A stretch of 64,000 bases of DNA from Arthrobacter sp. fls2-241-R2A-200 (GCF_030209745.1 NZ_JARVRJ010000001.1:372001-436000), one strand, 5' to 3'; positions 32,566 through 41,740 are shown, counted from the stretch's first letter. Notes: generated from the letters alone by a model not told the origin. Numbers and translations: made by a program.

Positions 32566-33975
32566 GTGACCACCCAAGTTGATTTCAGTGCCCCCCGTAT
32601 CGCGATCCTTGGAGGTGGTCCCGGCGGATATGAGGCCGCTATGGTGGCCGCTTCGCTCGGCGCACACGTCACCATTGTTGAGCGGGCCGGCCTCGGCGGC
32701 TCCGCCGTCCTGACCGACGTCGTGCCTTCCAAGACCCTGATCGCTACCGCGGACCTCATGACCCGGGTCGGTGAGGCCGATGAGCTGGGCGTGAAGTTCG
32801 ACGGCGACGGCGGCAACTCCCAGCCCCGCGCTGACCTGAAGCACATCAACAACCGTGTGCTGAATTTGGCCCGCGGACAGTCCAACGATATCCGGGCGGG
32901 CCTGGAACGCCTCGGCGTGGAGATCGTCATCGGCTCCGGCAAGCTCCTGGACAGCAACACCATCGAGGTGCTCACCATCGACGGCACCCGCACCATCGAC
33001 GCGGACGCCGTCTTGCTCGCCGTCGGCGCCCATCCCCGCGAACTGCCCACTGCCAAGCCCGACGGCGAACGCATCCTCAACTGGGCGCAGATCTACAACC
33101 TGGACGAACTCCCCGAGGAACTGATCGTGGTGGGTTCCGGTGTCACCGGCGCCGAGTTCGCTTCCGCGTACAACGGCCTCGGCTCAAAAGTCACCCTCAT
33201 TTCCAGCCGAGACCAGGTCCTTCCGGGTGAGGACACCGACGCCGCCAAGCTCCTGGAAGGCGTCTTCGAACGCCGCGGCGTCCGCGTTTTGTCCCGAACC
33301 CGCGCCAACGCGGTTGAGCGAACGGACGACGGCGTCAAGGTCACCTTGGGTGACGGATCGGTGGTGACCGGCTCGCACTGCCTGGTGTGCGTAGGCTCCA
33401 TTCCGAACACCGCGGGCTTGGGCCTGGAAGAAGCAGGGGTTGCGCTGACCGAGTCCGGCCACATCAAGGTCGATGGCGTGTCCCGCACCACCGCACCGAA
33501 CGTCTATGCTGCCGGAGACTGCACCGGCGTTTTCGCCCTTGCCTCGGTTGCCGCGATGCAGGGCCGGATCGCCATTGCACACTTCATGGGCGACGGCGTG
33601 AAGCCGCTCAAGCTCAACCAGGTGGCGTCCAACATCTTTACGTCCCCGGAGATTGCCTCGGTGGGTGTCTCCGAGGCCGACCTTGCCTCCGGAAAGTACC
33701 AGGGCGACGTGGTCATGTTGTCCCTCCTGAGCAACGCCCGGGCCAAGATGCGCAACAGCAAAGACGGTTTCGTCAAGGTGATTGCGCGCAAGGGATCAGG
33801 CACTGTGATCGGTGGGGTAGTGGTGGGCCCGAATGCCTCCGAGCTCATCTTCCCGATTTCCCTGGCCGTGACGCAGAAGCTCCATGTGGATGACCTTGCC
33901 AGCGCTTTCACGGTGTACCCGTCGCTCACAGGCTCCATCTCCGAGGCTGCGCGGCGCTTGCACGTGCACATGTAG
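32566..33975 (+). CDS. NAD(P)H-quinone dehydrogenase, LpdA-like flavoprotein
   Basis: A 469-residue protein with the fold of dihydrolipoamide dehydrogenase: FAD loop AILGGGPGGYEAAMVA, NAD loop VVGSGVTGAEFASAYNGLG, NVYAAGDCTGVFAL, and C-terminal interface domain ending EAARRLHVHM. The redox disulfide CxxxxC is absent; the segment reads GGSAVLTDVVPSKT with no cysteine. This is typical of the mycobacterial LpdA (Rv3303c) type, which reduces quinones with NAD(P)H rather than disulfides. Start: GTG at 32566, with GAGGA very close; the frame is open to 32476 but the protein there has no family match. It is monocistronic and convergent with an MBL-fold gene, a long hairpin lying between. Confidence 0.88.
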   Translation: MTTQVDFSAPRIAILGGGPGGYEAAMVAASLGAHVTIVERAGLGGSAVLTDVVPSKTLIATADLMTRVGEADELGVKFDGDGGNSQPRADLKHINNRVLNLARGQSNDIRAGLERLGVEIVIGSGKLLDSNTIEVLTIDGTRTIDADAVLLAVGAHPRELPTAKPDGERILNWAQIYNLDELPEELIVVGSGVTGAEFASAYNGLGSKVTLISSRDQVLPGEDTDAAKLLEGVFERRGVRVLSRTRANAVERTDDGVKVTLGDGSVVTGSHCLVCVGSIPNTAGLGLEEAGVALTESGHIKVDGVSRTTAPNVYAAGDCTGVFALASVAAMQGRIAIAHFMGDGVKPLKLNQVASNIFTSPEIASVGVSEADLASGKYQGDVVMLSLLSNARAKMRNSKDGFVKVIARKGSGTVIGGVVVGPNASELIFPISLAVTQKLHVDDLASAFTVYPSLTGSISEAARRLHVHM

Positions 33976-33989
33976 CTTCACCGCTGGCG

Positions 33990-34061
33990 GCCCGTTTCGG
34001 GGCTCCGCTGCACAGGATGCCGTTCGCACGGCTCATTATGCAGCGAGCCATCGAAACGGGC
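33990..34061. terminator. Long imperfect hairpin between convergent genes
   Basis: Arms of 23 nt at 33990-34012 and 34039-34061 pair with three mismatches and share GCCCGTTTCG and GCTGCA. The 26-nt loop contains a second perfect small stem (GCCGT-TCGC-ACGGC). It lies between the LpdA-like gene and the convergent MBL gene and probably works as a bidirectional terminator. There is no clear T-run. Confidence 0.6.
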
Positions 34062-34073
34062 TCTGCAGGACAC

Positions 34074-34805
34074 CTACGATTGCAAGGCCGCGATGGCCTG
34101 GGCCAAGGACATGTGCAATGCAGGACCATGTCCGGGCAGGATCACGTTGGCTTGGATTCCCTGCAAGTGCCGGGCCGATGCCAAGGCCGCGGCCGGGTCC
34201 CAGTGGTACATCGTGTGCAGCATCTGTGGCCCGTTCTTGGGGCTGATCGGGTGGCCGCTGACGAACGAATCACCCACAGCGATGGCGTTGGCACCGGGCA
34301 GCAACAGAGCAGCGTTGCCGGGTGTATGGCCGGGAAGCAGTATGGCTTCGGGGTTGCCGGGCAGGCTCCGGAGCTGATCTTCGCTCCAGCCTTGGGCTTG
34401 CGCGGCGGGCTCCGCCTGCAGGGCCTTGGCCTTGATGACGTGCAGCAACCACCGGAAGACCCGGGGCCGCCACGCCCGAGCCAGGACCTTCTCTACGGTC
34501 ACTTGGTGCTTTTCTTCGCCGCGGACGTGGGCCAGTTCCTCGGGGGAGCACAGGATGGGGGTGCCATAGGTTCGGGACAGGTAGGCCGCGCAACCGGTAT
34601 GGTCCACGTGGCCGTGGGTGATGAGCATGGCTTTAGCGTCCGCGGGGTCCAGGCCCAGCCCGCGGATGGATTCCAAGACCAGGTCACGGTCCGCAGGGTA
34701 TCCGCCGTCGATCAGTATGAAGCCTGAGGCGTCACGGACAATGATCCAGTTGGAGGCAGGCCCCTCCACGAAGTGGACGCCGGGAGCCGGTTCGGAGATG
34801 TTCAC
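34074..34805 (-). CDS. MBL-fold metallo-hydrolase
   Basis: A 243-residue metallo-beta-lactamase-fold protein. The metal motif is LITHGHVDHTG (H64, H66, D68, H69), with ILLPGHTPGNAALLLP and VGDSFVSG supplying the later metal ligands, and ILPGHGP at the C-terminus. The whole fold is present; the substrate is unknown, and the family includes thioesterases, lactonases and glyoxalase-II-like enzymes. Start: ATG at 34805. It lies just 9 nt downstream of the nasB stop on the same strand, so it may be read from the nitrate operon; a functional link is uncertain. Confidence 0.85.
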   Translation of the reverse strand: MNISEPAPGVHFVEGPASNWIIVRDASGFILIDGGYPADRDLVLESIRGLGLDPADAKAMLITHGHVDHTGCAAYLSRTYGTPILCSPEELAHVRGEEKHQVTVEKVLARAWRPRVFRWLLHVIKAKALQAEPAAQAQGWSEDQLRSLPGNPEAILLPGHTPGNAALLLPGANAIAVGDSFVSGHPISPKNGPQMLHTMYHWDPAAALASARHLQGIQANVILPGHGPALHMSLAQAIAALQS

Positions 34806-34814
34806 TCGGGAATT

Positions 34815-36380
34815 CTAGTGGGCCGCAGTCGCTTGGAAGTGCTTCTCAATGAACCCCTTGATGTCATCATGGCAACTTCCACAGCCTGTGCCCGCGCGGG
34901 TGGCCTTGGAGACCTCGGCAACGGACGAGCACCCCTCCAGCACGGAATCCTCAATGCCGGCCGCGCTCACCCCGGCACAACGGCACACCGTCCGCTGGGG
35001 ATCCTTACTGGTGGCGCCGGCGTCGAGCTGGTCGGGGCCATCCAGACGCAGCAGCAGCGACCGGTCGGCGGGCAACTCCGAGGACCGCTCAAAGAGAAGC
35101 ACGAGCTCAGCGGCAGTCCGTGGCATGCCCACGGCCACGAACCCTTCGAGCACCCCGCCGCGGGTAGTCATCTTCACGTAGCGGCCGTGCTCGGGATCCG
35201 CCCATTGGGAGACCTGCCGGCGCGGGCGGCCGGACGCAGCGCCTGCTTCCAACAATTCCTCGTCCCACGGGTCGGCAAGGTTGTCGCCGGTTACGGCAAG
35301 GTCAATGCCCCGGGCCTTCAACATGACGACGCCGGGCTTCTCCTTGGGCAGTGCCTCAAGGGCATCCGCGGCGGACTGTCCATCCCGCGCCAGCACCACG
35401 AGGTATTCGGCCAACCATTCCGCCTGGCGCCATCCAGGACCCACTAAACCGGAGGGACCATTTGCCGTTCGGCACTCGACGCAGGAAGCGTCTTGGCAGC
35501 GGACTTCAGCGCAGTCGCCGATCGCGAACATGTGGGGCTCGTGGTAGGTCCGGAGGTGGTGGTCCACCAGGATTCCGGTGCCCACAGGAAGGCCACAGCC
35601 CTCTGCCAGTTCCATCCGGGGACGGACACCACAGGAGAGCACCAGCAGGTCCCCGTCAATGGCCGAGCCGTCGTCAAGAAGTAAGGCAGAGAACGAACCG
35701 CCCGGTCCGGCAGTTTCGACGCCGGTAGAGCGGGCGTTGCCTGCCACGCGCACCCCTCCGGCGCGCAGACTCGCGGTGAGCACGGAGCCGCTGCCGCGGT
35801 CGATGCTGCGACCCAAGGGGAAGGGCCCGTTGTGCACCACCGTCGCCTGCGCGCCTTCCTCAGCGGCCGCGAGGGCAGTTTCCAGGCCGAGCACGCCACC
35901 GCCCAACACCACTACGCGTTGTCCGGCAGCTACCGCGGAGCGGAGTACCTCGGCGTCGCGAAGGTCCCGGAGGGCAGTGACCCCCACCGGCAGCACAGGT
36001 CCGGTGGGGTCGGGATTCAGGCCAGTGAGGTTGGGAACCACGGGACGGGAGCCGGTGGCGAACACTAACCGGTCATAGTGTTCGGAGGTCCCGTCGGCGA
36101 GCACCACGTGCTGCCGGGCCCGGTCGATCCGCTTCACCGCCACGCCTAACCGGACGTCGACGCCGTCGGACTCCAAGGCCGAAACCTCGGCCATTGCCAG
36201 GGCGTCGGCGGTGGTACGCCCGACGCCGAGCTCGGCCACCATCACGCGGTTGTACGCGGCCTCGGTCTCCTGGCCGACCACAAGCAACCGGACGAGCCCA
36301 GTGCGGACGGCGGGGAGCAGATCGTCCACGAGCCGGGCAGCCACCGGCCCGAAGCCCACAACAACAATGCGCTCGCTCAT
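34815..36380 (-). CDS. nasB: Nitrate reductase electron-transfer subunit (FAD + BFD [2Fe-2S]), NasB-like
   Basis: A 521-residue flavoprotein that probably passes electrons from NAD(P)H to the molybdenum nitrate reductase. FAD loop VVVGFGPVAARLVDDLL, 'YNRVMVAELGVG', second Rossmann loop VVLGGGVLGLETALAAA, and HMFAIGDCAEVRC are those of NirB/NasB-type reductases. A central NIR-like segment follows, and the C-terminus is a BFD-like domain with cysteines C466, C468, C500 and C503 (TVCRCAG, GTGCGSC). It lacks siroheme domains, so it is not nitrite reductase. Start: ATG at 36380 with AAGGAGG, overlapping the nasC stop by 4 nt. It is the last clear member of narK-nasC-nasB. Confidence 0.85.
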   Translation of the reverse strand: MSERIVVVGFGPVAARLVDDLLPAVRTGLVRLLVVGQETEAAYNRVMVAELGVGRTTADALAMAEVSALESDGVDVRLGVAVKRIDRARQHVVLADGTSEHYDRLVFATGSRPVVPNLTGLNPDPTGPVLPVGVTALRDLRDAEVLRSAVAAGQRVVVLGGGVLGLETALAAAEEGAQATVVHNGPFPLGRSIDRGSGSVLTASLRAGGVRVAGNARSTGVETAGPGGSFSALLLDDGSAIDGDLLVLSCGVRPRMELAEGCGLPVGTGILVDHHLRTYHEPHMFAIGDCAEVRCQDASCVECRTANGPSGLVGPGWRQAEWLAEYLVVLARDGQSAADALEALPKEKPGVVMLKARGIDLAVTGDNLADPWDEELLEAGAASGRPRRQVSQWADPEHGRYVKMTTRGGVLEGFVAVGMPRTAAELVLLFERSSELPADRSLLLRLDGPDQLDAGATSKDPQRTVCRCAGVSAAGIEDSVLEGCSSVAEVSKATRAGTGCGSCHDDIKGFIEKHFQATAAH

Positions 36381-38551
36381 GAAGCCTCCTTGGCGTGCAG
36401 CGGCAGTCCTGTTACGGCAAGAACGGCCTCCTTGATGACTGATGCCTTCCGGACCCACGCTCGGCTGGTCTTGAATTCCGGCATCCCTGAGATGGGATCC
36501 GTGACCGCTTCGGTGAGGCGGTTGGCGCTCTCCTGGCCGGGGAAATGGAACGGCAGGAAGACGGTGTCCGGCCGAACGGTGGTGCTGAGCTCGGCACGGC
36601 AGAGCACTTCGCCCCGCTCGTTGGTCACTGTGACGTAATCGCCGTCGGAAATGTCCCTGCTTGCTGCCGTGCCGGGGTGGATGAGGAGCCTGGCTTGGGG
36701 CTGTGCCGCCAACAACTCATCAACCCGGCGGGTCTGGGCGCCGGACTGGTAGTGCTCCAGGAGCCGTCCCGTTGCCAACGCCAGCGACCCATCCGCGAAC
36801 GACCGCACGCGCTTTGACGGTGTCACCGGAACCATCACGGCCCGGCCGTCCGCGTGGGCGAAGCCGTCCCCAAAGAGCCTTGGCGTGCCGGTGCTCCCCG
36901 ACGGGTAGGGCCAGTAGGCAGCCTCGCCGCGGTCCAGCATGGCGTAATCGATGCCGGAGTAGTCGGCCAAGCCCCCGGCAGAAGCCAAGCGCAGCTCTTC
37001 GAAGACCGTCTCGGGATCATCGCTGAACGTCGAAGGAGCTTCAAGGAGCTTGGCCAGCTGCGCCATGAGCCACAGCTCGTTCCGGACGCCGGGGGGAGGC
37101 ATCAACGCCCGGCGGCGCCGGATGACGCGGCCCTCAAGGTTGGTGAGCGTCCCTTCTTCCTCGGCCCACTGGGTCACCGGCAGGACCAGGTCGGCCTCGG
37201 CGGCGGTCTCGGACAGGAAGAAATCGCAAACCACCAGGAAGTCCAGGCTGCGGAGGCCCTTGGTCACGGCATGGGCGTCAGGAGCGGACACCACCACATT
37301 GGCACCGTGCACGAAGAGGCAGCGGACGCCGTCGGGCTGTCCCAGCGACTTCAGAAGTTCGACGGCGGGCAGCCCGGGTCCCGGGATCAGGGACTCGTCG
37401 ACTCCCCACACCCGGGCGACGTGGGCGCGCGCGGCAGGATCGGTGATTTTGCGGTAACCGGGAAGCTGGTCCGCCTTCTGGCCGTGTTCGCGGCCGCCCT
37501 GGCCGTTGCCTTGCCCCGTGAGTGTGCCGTAGCCGCTGCGGGAGGAGCCCGGCAGGCCCAGGAGAAGGCTGAGGTTGATCGCTGCCGTGGCAGTGTCCGT
37601 GCCGTCCACGTGCTGCTCCACGCCGCGCCCGCTCAGGATGTAGCTGCCGCCGGTCTTGGCTCCTTGGGCCAGGAGGCGGGCGGTGTCACGGATCAGGTGG
37701 GCCGGGACGCCGGTGAGGGACTGGACACGTTCCGGCCAAAAGGTTGCCAAGCTGCGGACGACGGCGGCATACCCTGACGTGCGCGTGGAGATGAAGTCGG
37801 GGTCCGTGAGTCCTTCGTGGACCACGACGTGCGAGATGCCCAAAAGGAGCGCCAAATCGGTACCGGGCGTCGGCTGGACGTGGAGGCCGCCGCCGTCGGA
37901 CGTCAAGGCTGCAGTGGGCGAGCGGCGTGGGTCCACCACAATCAAGCCGCCGGCGTCGCGCGCACCCTGCAAGTGCTGGACGAACGGGGGCATGGTCTCG
38001 GCAACATTGGAGCCGAGCATGAGGATCACCGAGGCGGTGTCCAAATCTGCCACCGGGAACGGCAGGCCGCGGTCCACGCCGAACGCGCGGTTGCCCGCAG
38101 CTGCTGCCGAGGACATGCAGAAACGGCCGTTGTAGTCGATGCGGGACGTTCGCAACGCCAGCCGGGCGAACTTGCCCAGCATGTACGCTTTCTCGTTGGT
38201 GAGGCCGCCTCCGCCGAAGACTCCGACGGCGTCGTTCCCGTACTCGCGCTGGGTGTCTTTGACCGCCGCGGTGATGAGCTGGAGCGCCTGGTCCCAGGAG
38301 ATCGGCTGGTGGACGCCGTCGGATCCTTTAAGCAGCGGCTCGGTGACCCGGCCGGTGTGATGCAACAACGACGCCGATGTCCAGCCCTTGCGGCACAGCC
38401 CGCCCCGGTTGGTGGGAAAGTCGCGCCCGGCAACGTCCAAGATCACAGCCGGCTCCACAGCCGGGCTCGCAGCCTGAGGCTGGGCGGGGGTCAACGTCAT
38501 GCCGCACTGGAGCGCGCAGTAAGGGCAGTGGGTATCGGCGCCGTTGGGCAT
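36377..38551 (-). CDS. nasC: Assimilatory nitrate reductase, molybdopterin catalytic subunit
   Basis: Reduces nitrate to nitrite in the cytoplasm. A 724-residue molybdopterin oxidoreductase with an N-terminal [4Fe-4S] motif C9-x2-C12-x3-C16 ... C53 (THCPYCALQCG, GGLCRKG). It has the bis-MGD domains typical of NasA/NarB (NRAFGVDRGLP, VILMLGSNVAETMPP, GYGTLTGQGNGQGGREHGQKADQLPG) and a C-terminal molydopterin-binding domain (LLIHPGTAASRDISDGDYVTVTNERG). Length fits assimilatory enzymes without an extra BFD domain. Start: ATG at 38551, immediately after the narK stop; the end overlaps nasB by 4 nt. The name narB/nasA would be equally valid. Confidence 0.93.
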   Translation of the reverse strand: MPNGADTHCPYCALQCGMTLTPAQPQAASPAVEPAVILDVAGRDFPTNRGGLCRKGWTSASLLHHTGRVTEPLLKGSDGVHQPISWDQALQLITAAVKDTQREYGNDAVGVFGGGGLTNEKAYMLGKFARLALRTSRIDYNGRFCMSSAAAAGNRAFGVDRGLPFPVADLDTASVILMLGSNVAETMPPFVQHLQGARDAGGLIVVDPRRSPTAALTSDGGGLHVQPTPGTDLALLLGISHVVVHEGLTDPDFISTRTSGYAAVVRSLATFWPERVQSLTGVPAHLIRDTARLLAQGAKTGGSYILSGRGVEQHVDGTDTATAAINLSLLLGLPGSSRSGYGTLTGQGNGQGGREHGQKADQLPGYRKITDPAARAHVARVWGVDESLIPGPGLPAVELLKSLGQPDGVRCLFVHGANVVVSAPDAHAVTKGLRSLDFLVVCDFFLSETAAEADLVLPVTQWAEEEGTLTNLEGRVIRRRRALMPPPGVRNELWLMAQLAKLLEAPSTFSDDPETVFEELRLASAGGLADYSGIDYAMLDRGEAAYWPYPSGSTGTPRLFGDGFAHADGRAVMVPVTPSKRVRSFADGSLALATGRLLEHYQSGAQTRRVDELLAAQPQARLLIHPGTAASRDISDGDYVTVTNERGEVLCRAELSTTVRPDTVFLPFHFPGQESANRLTEAVTDPISGMPEFKTSRAWVRKASVIKEAVLAVTGLPLHAKEAS

Positions 38552-39976
38552 CTAGATGTGTCCGATCGTGTTGCGCTTCCGGGCCGGGCGGATGTAGCAG
38601 GCCCAACAGACGGCGAGCATCAGGATGTACGCTCCCACGAACCCGTAAAACGCCGGAGTGTACGAGCCGCTGACGGTAGTGGAGGCGTTGAGGACCTGGG
38701 GGATCACGAATCCGCCGTAGGCACCGATCGCGGAGATCAACCCGAGTGAGGAAGCTGCCAATCGGGCTGTGGCGGCAGTGCTGGCTCCGGTGCGGGCTGC
38801 CCGGCTGGACGTCGCGAAGATGACCGGGATCATGCGATACGTGGCTCCGTTCCCGAAACCGCTGGCTACGAACAGGACCAGGAACAAGGTGAGGAACAAC
38901 CAGAAGTTCTTCAGCGGTAACGTCCAGATCATGGTGAGGGTGACGATGGCCATGGCGGCGAAGGAGGTGATGGTCATCCTGGCGCCGCCCATGCGGTCCG
39001 CCATGCGTCCGCCGTACGGCCGGGCGAGTGAGCCCACCAGTGGGCCCAGGAAGGCCAGTGACAGCGCCACCGCGCCGACGTGGATCGATGAGAAGGCGGG
39101 AAAGTAGTCCTTGATCAGCTTGGGGAACACACCGGCGAAGCCAATGAAGGAGCCAAAAGTGCCGATGTACAGGAATGCCATGACCCACAAGTGCGGTTCC
39201 TTGAGGGCGGCGAGGGAACCTGCAACATCTCCCTTGGCACTGGTGAGGTTATTCATGTACCGGTAGGCCCCAAACGCAGCCACCACGATCAACGGAATCC
39301 AGATCAATCCGGCGATGGGAAGGTTCACAGTTCCCGCCGCGAGCAACGTGACGGCGATAGGCACGATCAACTGCGCGACGGCGGCACCCAGGTTTCCGCC
39401 GGCGGCGTTCAGTCCCAATGCCCAGCCCTTTTCGCGAGCGGGGTAGAAGAAGGTGATGTTCGCCATCGAGCTGGCGAAGTTCCCGCCGCCGAAACCGGCG
39501 AGGGCTGCAACCAAGAGCATGACACCGAACGGGGTTGCGGGGTTGGATACACAGATAGCCAGGCCTGTTGTGGGGATCAGCAGGAGGAGGGCCGAGACGA
39601 TGGTCCAGTTGCGGCCACCGAACCGGGGAACCATGAAGGTGTAGGGGATGCGCAGTGTCGCACCCACCAGGCTGGGGATGGAGATGAGCCAGAAGATCTG
39701 GTTGGTATCGAACCTGAACCCGGCTGCCGGGAGTTGGACCACCACGATGGACCAGAGCTGCCAGACTACGAAGCCGAGGAATTCGGCGAAGATGGACCAC
39801 GAGAGATTGCGTTTGGCGATGGACCTGCCTTCGGTCTCCCACTGGTGCGTGTTCTCGGCATCCCAGTTGGCGATCCAGCGGCCGGGGCGGTGTTCAAGGC
39901 CTGCCGTGGGAGCTATGGGGCGGTCTTCTACGGTGGGAGCTGAGGTGCGGTCTTCTACGGTGGGGTCAACGGTCAC
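38552..39976 (-). CDS. narK: Nitrate/nitrite transporter, NarK family MFS
   Basis: A 474-residue, 12-helix major facilitator. The NarK/NNP signatures are present (ALAGFGGGNFASSMANITFFYP and GNLGAAVAQLIVPIAV, the two Gly-rich NS motifs), and the substrate arginine region LRIPYTF follows. The N-terminus is long and hydrophilic with an imperfect repeat (PTVEDRTSA/PTVEDRPIA). The open frame runs to 40228, but the GTG at 39976 has a perfect AAGGAGG with 6-nt spacing, so I chose it. It heads the narK-nasC-nasB operon: uptake of nitrate (or export of nitrite) coupled to its reduction. A 293-nt divergent region separates it from the MHS transporter. Confidence 0.93.
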   Translation of the reverse strand: MTVDPTVEDRTSAPTVEDRPIAPTAGLEHRPGRWIANWDAENTHQWETEGRSIAKRNLSWSIFAEFLGFVVWQLWSIVVVQLPAAGFRFDTNQIFWLISIPSLVGATLRIPYTFMVPRFGGRNWTIVSALLLLIPTTGLAICVSNPATPFGVMLLVAALAGFGGGNFASSMANITFFYPAREKGWALGLNAAGGNLGAAVAQLIVPIAVTLLAAGTVNLPIAGLIWIPLIVVAAFGAYRYMNNLTSAKGDVAGSLAALKEPHLWVMAFLYIGTFGSFIGFAGVFPKLIKDYFPAFSSIHVGAVALSLAFLGPLVGSLARPYGGRMADRMGGARMTITSFAAMAIVTLTMIWTLPLKNFWLFLTLFLVLFVASGFGNGATYRMIPVIFATSSRAARTGASTAATARLAASSLGLISAIGAYGGFVIPQVLNASTTVSGSYTPAFYGFVGAYILMLAVCWACYIRPARKRNTIGHI

Positions 39977-40048
39977 GGAGTGCCTCCTTGGTGGGGGACG
40001 TTGTCCTTCCACGCTAGGTTTGGCGCATTTCGCGGACGGTCGATGTTT

Positions 40049-40183
40049 GTAAACGTGCTGTGACATTCCCCTATCCGGGCTTTCACGGCAGCGTGAGGCG
40101 GTGGTGAGGTTGACGGTCAACGACCAAGCGATGAGACTTTCGGGCGCGTCCGCATAGTGGACCTGTTTGTCCAACGAGTGGAC
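40049..40183. promoter_or_regulatory. Divergent control region narK / MHS transporter with palindromes
   Basis: The 293-nt gap contains GTTGAC-G-GTCAAC (40109-40121, perfect) and GTCCA-N5-TGGAC (40169-40183, perfect). It also holds two GlnR-like half-sites on the minus strand, GTCAC-N6-TTTAC (40064-40049), a weaker match than the one at nirB. Any of these may be operators. No promoter boxes could be fixed with confidence. Confidence 0.35.
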
Positions 40184-40269
40184 GGCGGGAACTATTATTG
40201 AACTCTCGAATAATCCTTCGCCGTGCAAGCTCTTCGGAGCATCGGCGCGTGAACGAAAGCTGCCACTAC

Positions 40270-41679
40270 ATGTCTTCCACCGCTATCTCGAAGGAGGGCG
40301 AGTCCACCCAACCCGTGAACTCACGGGGCCGGGTCATCTTCGCCAGCCTCATCGGCACATCCATCGAGTTCTACGACTTCTACGTCTACGCCACTGCCGC
40401 GGTTCTGGTGTTCCCCAAGCTGTTCTTCCCCACCGCGGACGAAACCACGCAGCTCCTGAGCTCGTTTGCCGTCTTCGGCGTAGCGTTCATCGCCCGTCCC
40501 CTCGGATCCATTATTTTCGGCCACTTCGGTGACAAGTTCGGCCGTAAGGGCACCTTGGTGGCTTCTTTGCTCACCATGGGTATTGCCACGTTCCTCATCG
40601 GCTGCCTGCCCACGGCGCAGGTTGCCGGGTGGACGTTCCTGGCCCCGATCCTGCTGGTGGTCCTGCGTTTCGCGCAGGGGCTGGCTTTGGGTGGCGAATG
40701 GAGCGGCGCGGCCCTCCTGGCCACGGAGAACGCGCCCGCCAACAAGCGGGCCATCTACGGGACGTTCCCGCAGCTCGGCGCTCCCATCGGGTTCATCCTG
40801 GCGAACGTCATCTTCCTGGTGTTCAGCTACACGCTGACGCCGGCGGCGTTTGCCGCCTGGGGCTGGCGTGTACCTTTCCTTCTTAGCTCCGTCATGGTGG
40901 TCCTGGGCTTGTATGTCCGCCTCAAGCTCATCGAGACCCCTGCCTTCACCAAGGTGGTCGAGTCCAACGAGGTAGCCAAGCTGCCCATCGGCCAGGTCTT
41001 CAAAAAGAGCTGGCGCCAGCTCATCCTGGGCACCTTCATCATGCTCGCAACCTACGTGCTGTTCTACCTCATGACCACCTTCACGCTGACGTACGGCACC
41101 AAGCCCACCTTGGCGGGCGCGCAGGCTGCGGCGGTCAAGGCGGGTAAGCCAATGACGGAGGCCGCTTCGGCTGCCTTTGTTCCGGGCTTGGGCTTTACCC
41201 GCAATGAATTCCTCTGGATGCTGATCGCCGGAGTGGTCTTCTTCGGTATCTTCACCTTGGTCGCCGGGCCGCTCGCGGAGAAATTCGGGCGCCGAAAGAC
41301 GCTGATCGCGGTCACGGCCGGGATCTTCGTATTCGGCCTGCTCTTCGTCCCGTTCTTCGCTGGCGGCTTCGCGGGAACCATGGCCTTGCTCATCGTTGGC
41401 TTCACACTGATGGGTTTGACCTTCGGCCCCATGGGCGCGCTCCTGCCCGAGCTGTTCCCCACCAACGTCCGCTACACAGGCTCGGCCGTGAGCTACAACG
41501 TCTCCAGCATTCTTGGTGCGGCCGTGGCCCCGTTCATCGCTGTGTGGCTGTGGGAACTCGGTAAGGGCAGCACCGTGCTGGTAGGTGTGTACTTGAGCGC
41601 CATGGCAGTTCTGACGCTCATTGCGCTGTTCCTGTCCAAAGAAACCAAGCACACGGACTACGAGAACAACGTGGCCTAA
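40270..41679 (+). CDS. MFS transporter, metabolite:H+ symporter (MHS/ShiA-ProP-like) family
   Basis: A 469-residue 12-helix transporter. ASLIGTSIEFYDFYVYATAAVLVFPKLFFP at the start is diagnostic of the MHS branch, and GDKFGRKGTLVASLL and EKFGRRKTL are the two MFS loop-2/3-type and 8/9 motifs. MLRFAQGLALGGEWSGAALLATEN-type helix 4-5 is present as VLRFAQGLALGGEWSGA. The family takes up organic acids, shikimate, proline/betaine and similar compounds with protons; the substrate here is unknown. Start: ATG at 40270; a GTG at 40249 with GGAG upstream is possible. It is monocistronic, with a strong terminator after tandem repeats. Confidence 0.88.
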   Translation: MSSTAISKEGESTQPVNSRGRVIFASLIGTSIEFYDFYVYATAAVLVFPKLFFPTADETTQLLSSFAVFGVAFIARPLGSIIFGHFGDKFGRKGTLVASLLTMGIATFLIGCLPTAQVAGWTFLAPILLVVLRFAQGLALGGEWSGAALLATENAPANKRAIYGTFPQLGAPIGFILANVIFLVFSYTLTPAAFAAWGWRVPFLLSSVMVVLGLYVRLKLIETPAFTKVVESNEVAKLPIGQVFKKSWRQLILGTFIMLATYVLFYLMTTFTLTYGTKPTLAGAQAAAVKAGKPMTEAASAAFVPGLGFTRNEFLWMLIAGVVFFGIFTLVAGPLAEKFGRRKTLIAVTAGIFVFGLLFVPFFAGGFAGTMALLIVGFTLMGLTFGPMGALLPELFPTNVRYTGSAVSYNVSSILGAAVAPFIAVWLWELGKGSTVLVGVYLSAMAVLTLIALFLSKETKHTDYENNVA

Positions 41680-41689
41680 CGCTTCTGGA

Positions 41690-41734
41690 TCACCAGCTGC
41701 CAAGAACCAGCTGCTAGAGAACCAGCTGCTAAGG
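41690..41734. repeat. Three tandem 15-bp units after the MHS transporter stop
   Basis: Units 41690-41704, 41705-41719 and 41720-41734 share (A/T)CACCAGCTGC or AACCAGCTGCTA. They sit in the 3' untranslated region, between the stop codon and the terminator hairpin. Confidence 0.75.
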
Positions 41735-41740
41735 AACAAA

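Noticed and set aside
37000..38551. Whether the molybdoenzyme could be a formate dehydrogenase
   Set aside because: No selenocysteine/cysteine FdhA motif was recognised, and the narK and NasB-like neighbours point to assimilatory nitrate reductase.
40321..41739. 472-codon minus-strand frame opposite the MHS transporter
   Set aside because: Antisense to a clear 12-helix transporter; the translation is low-complexity and charged, typical of a shadow frame.
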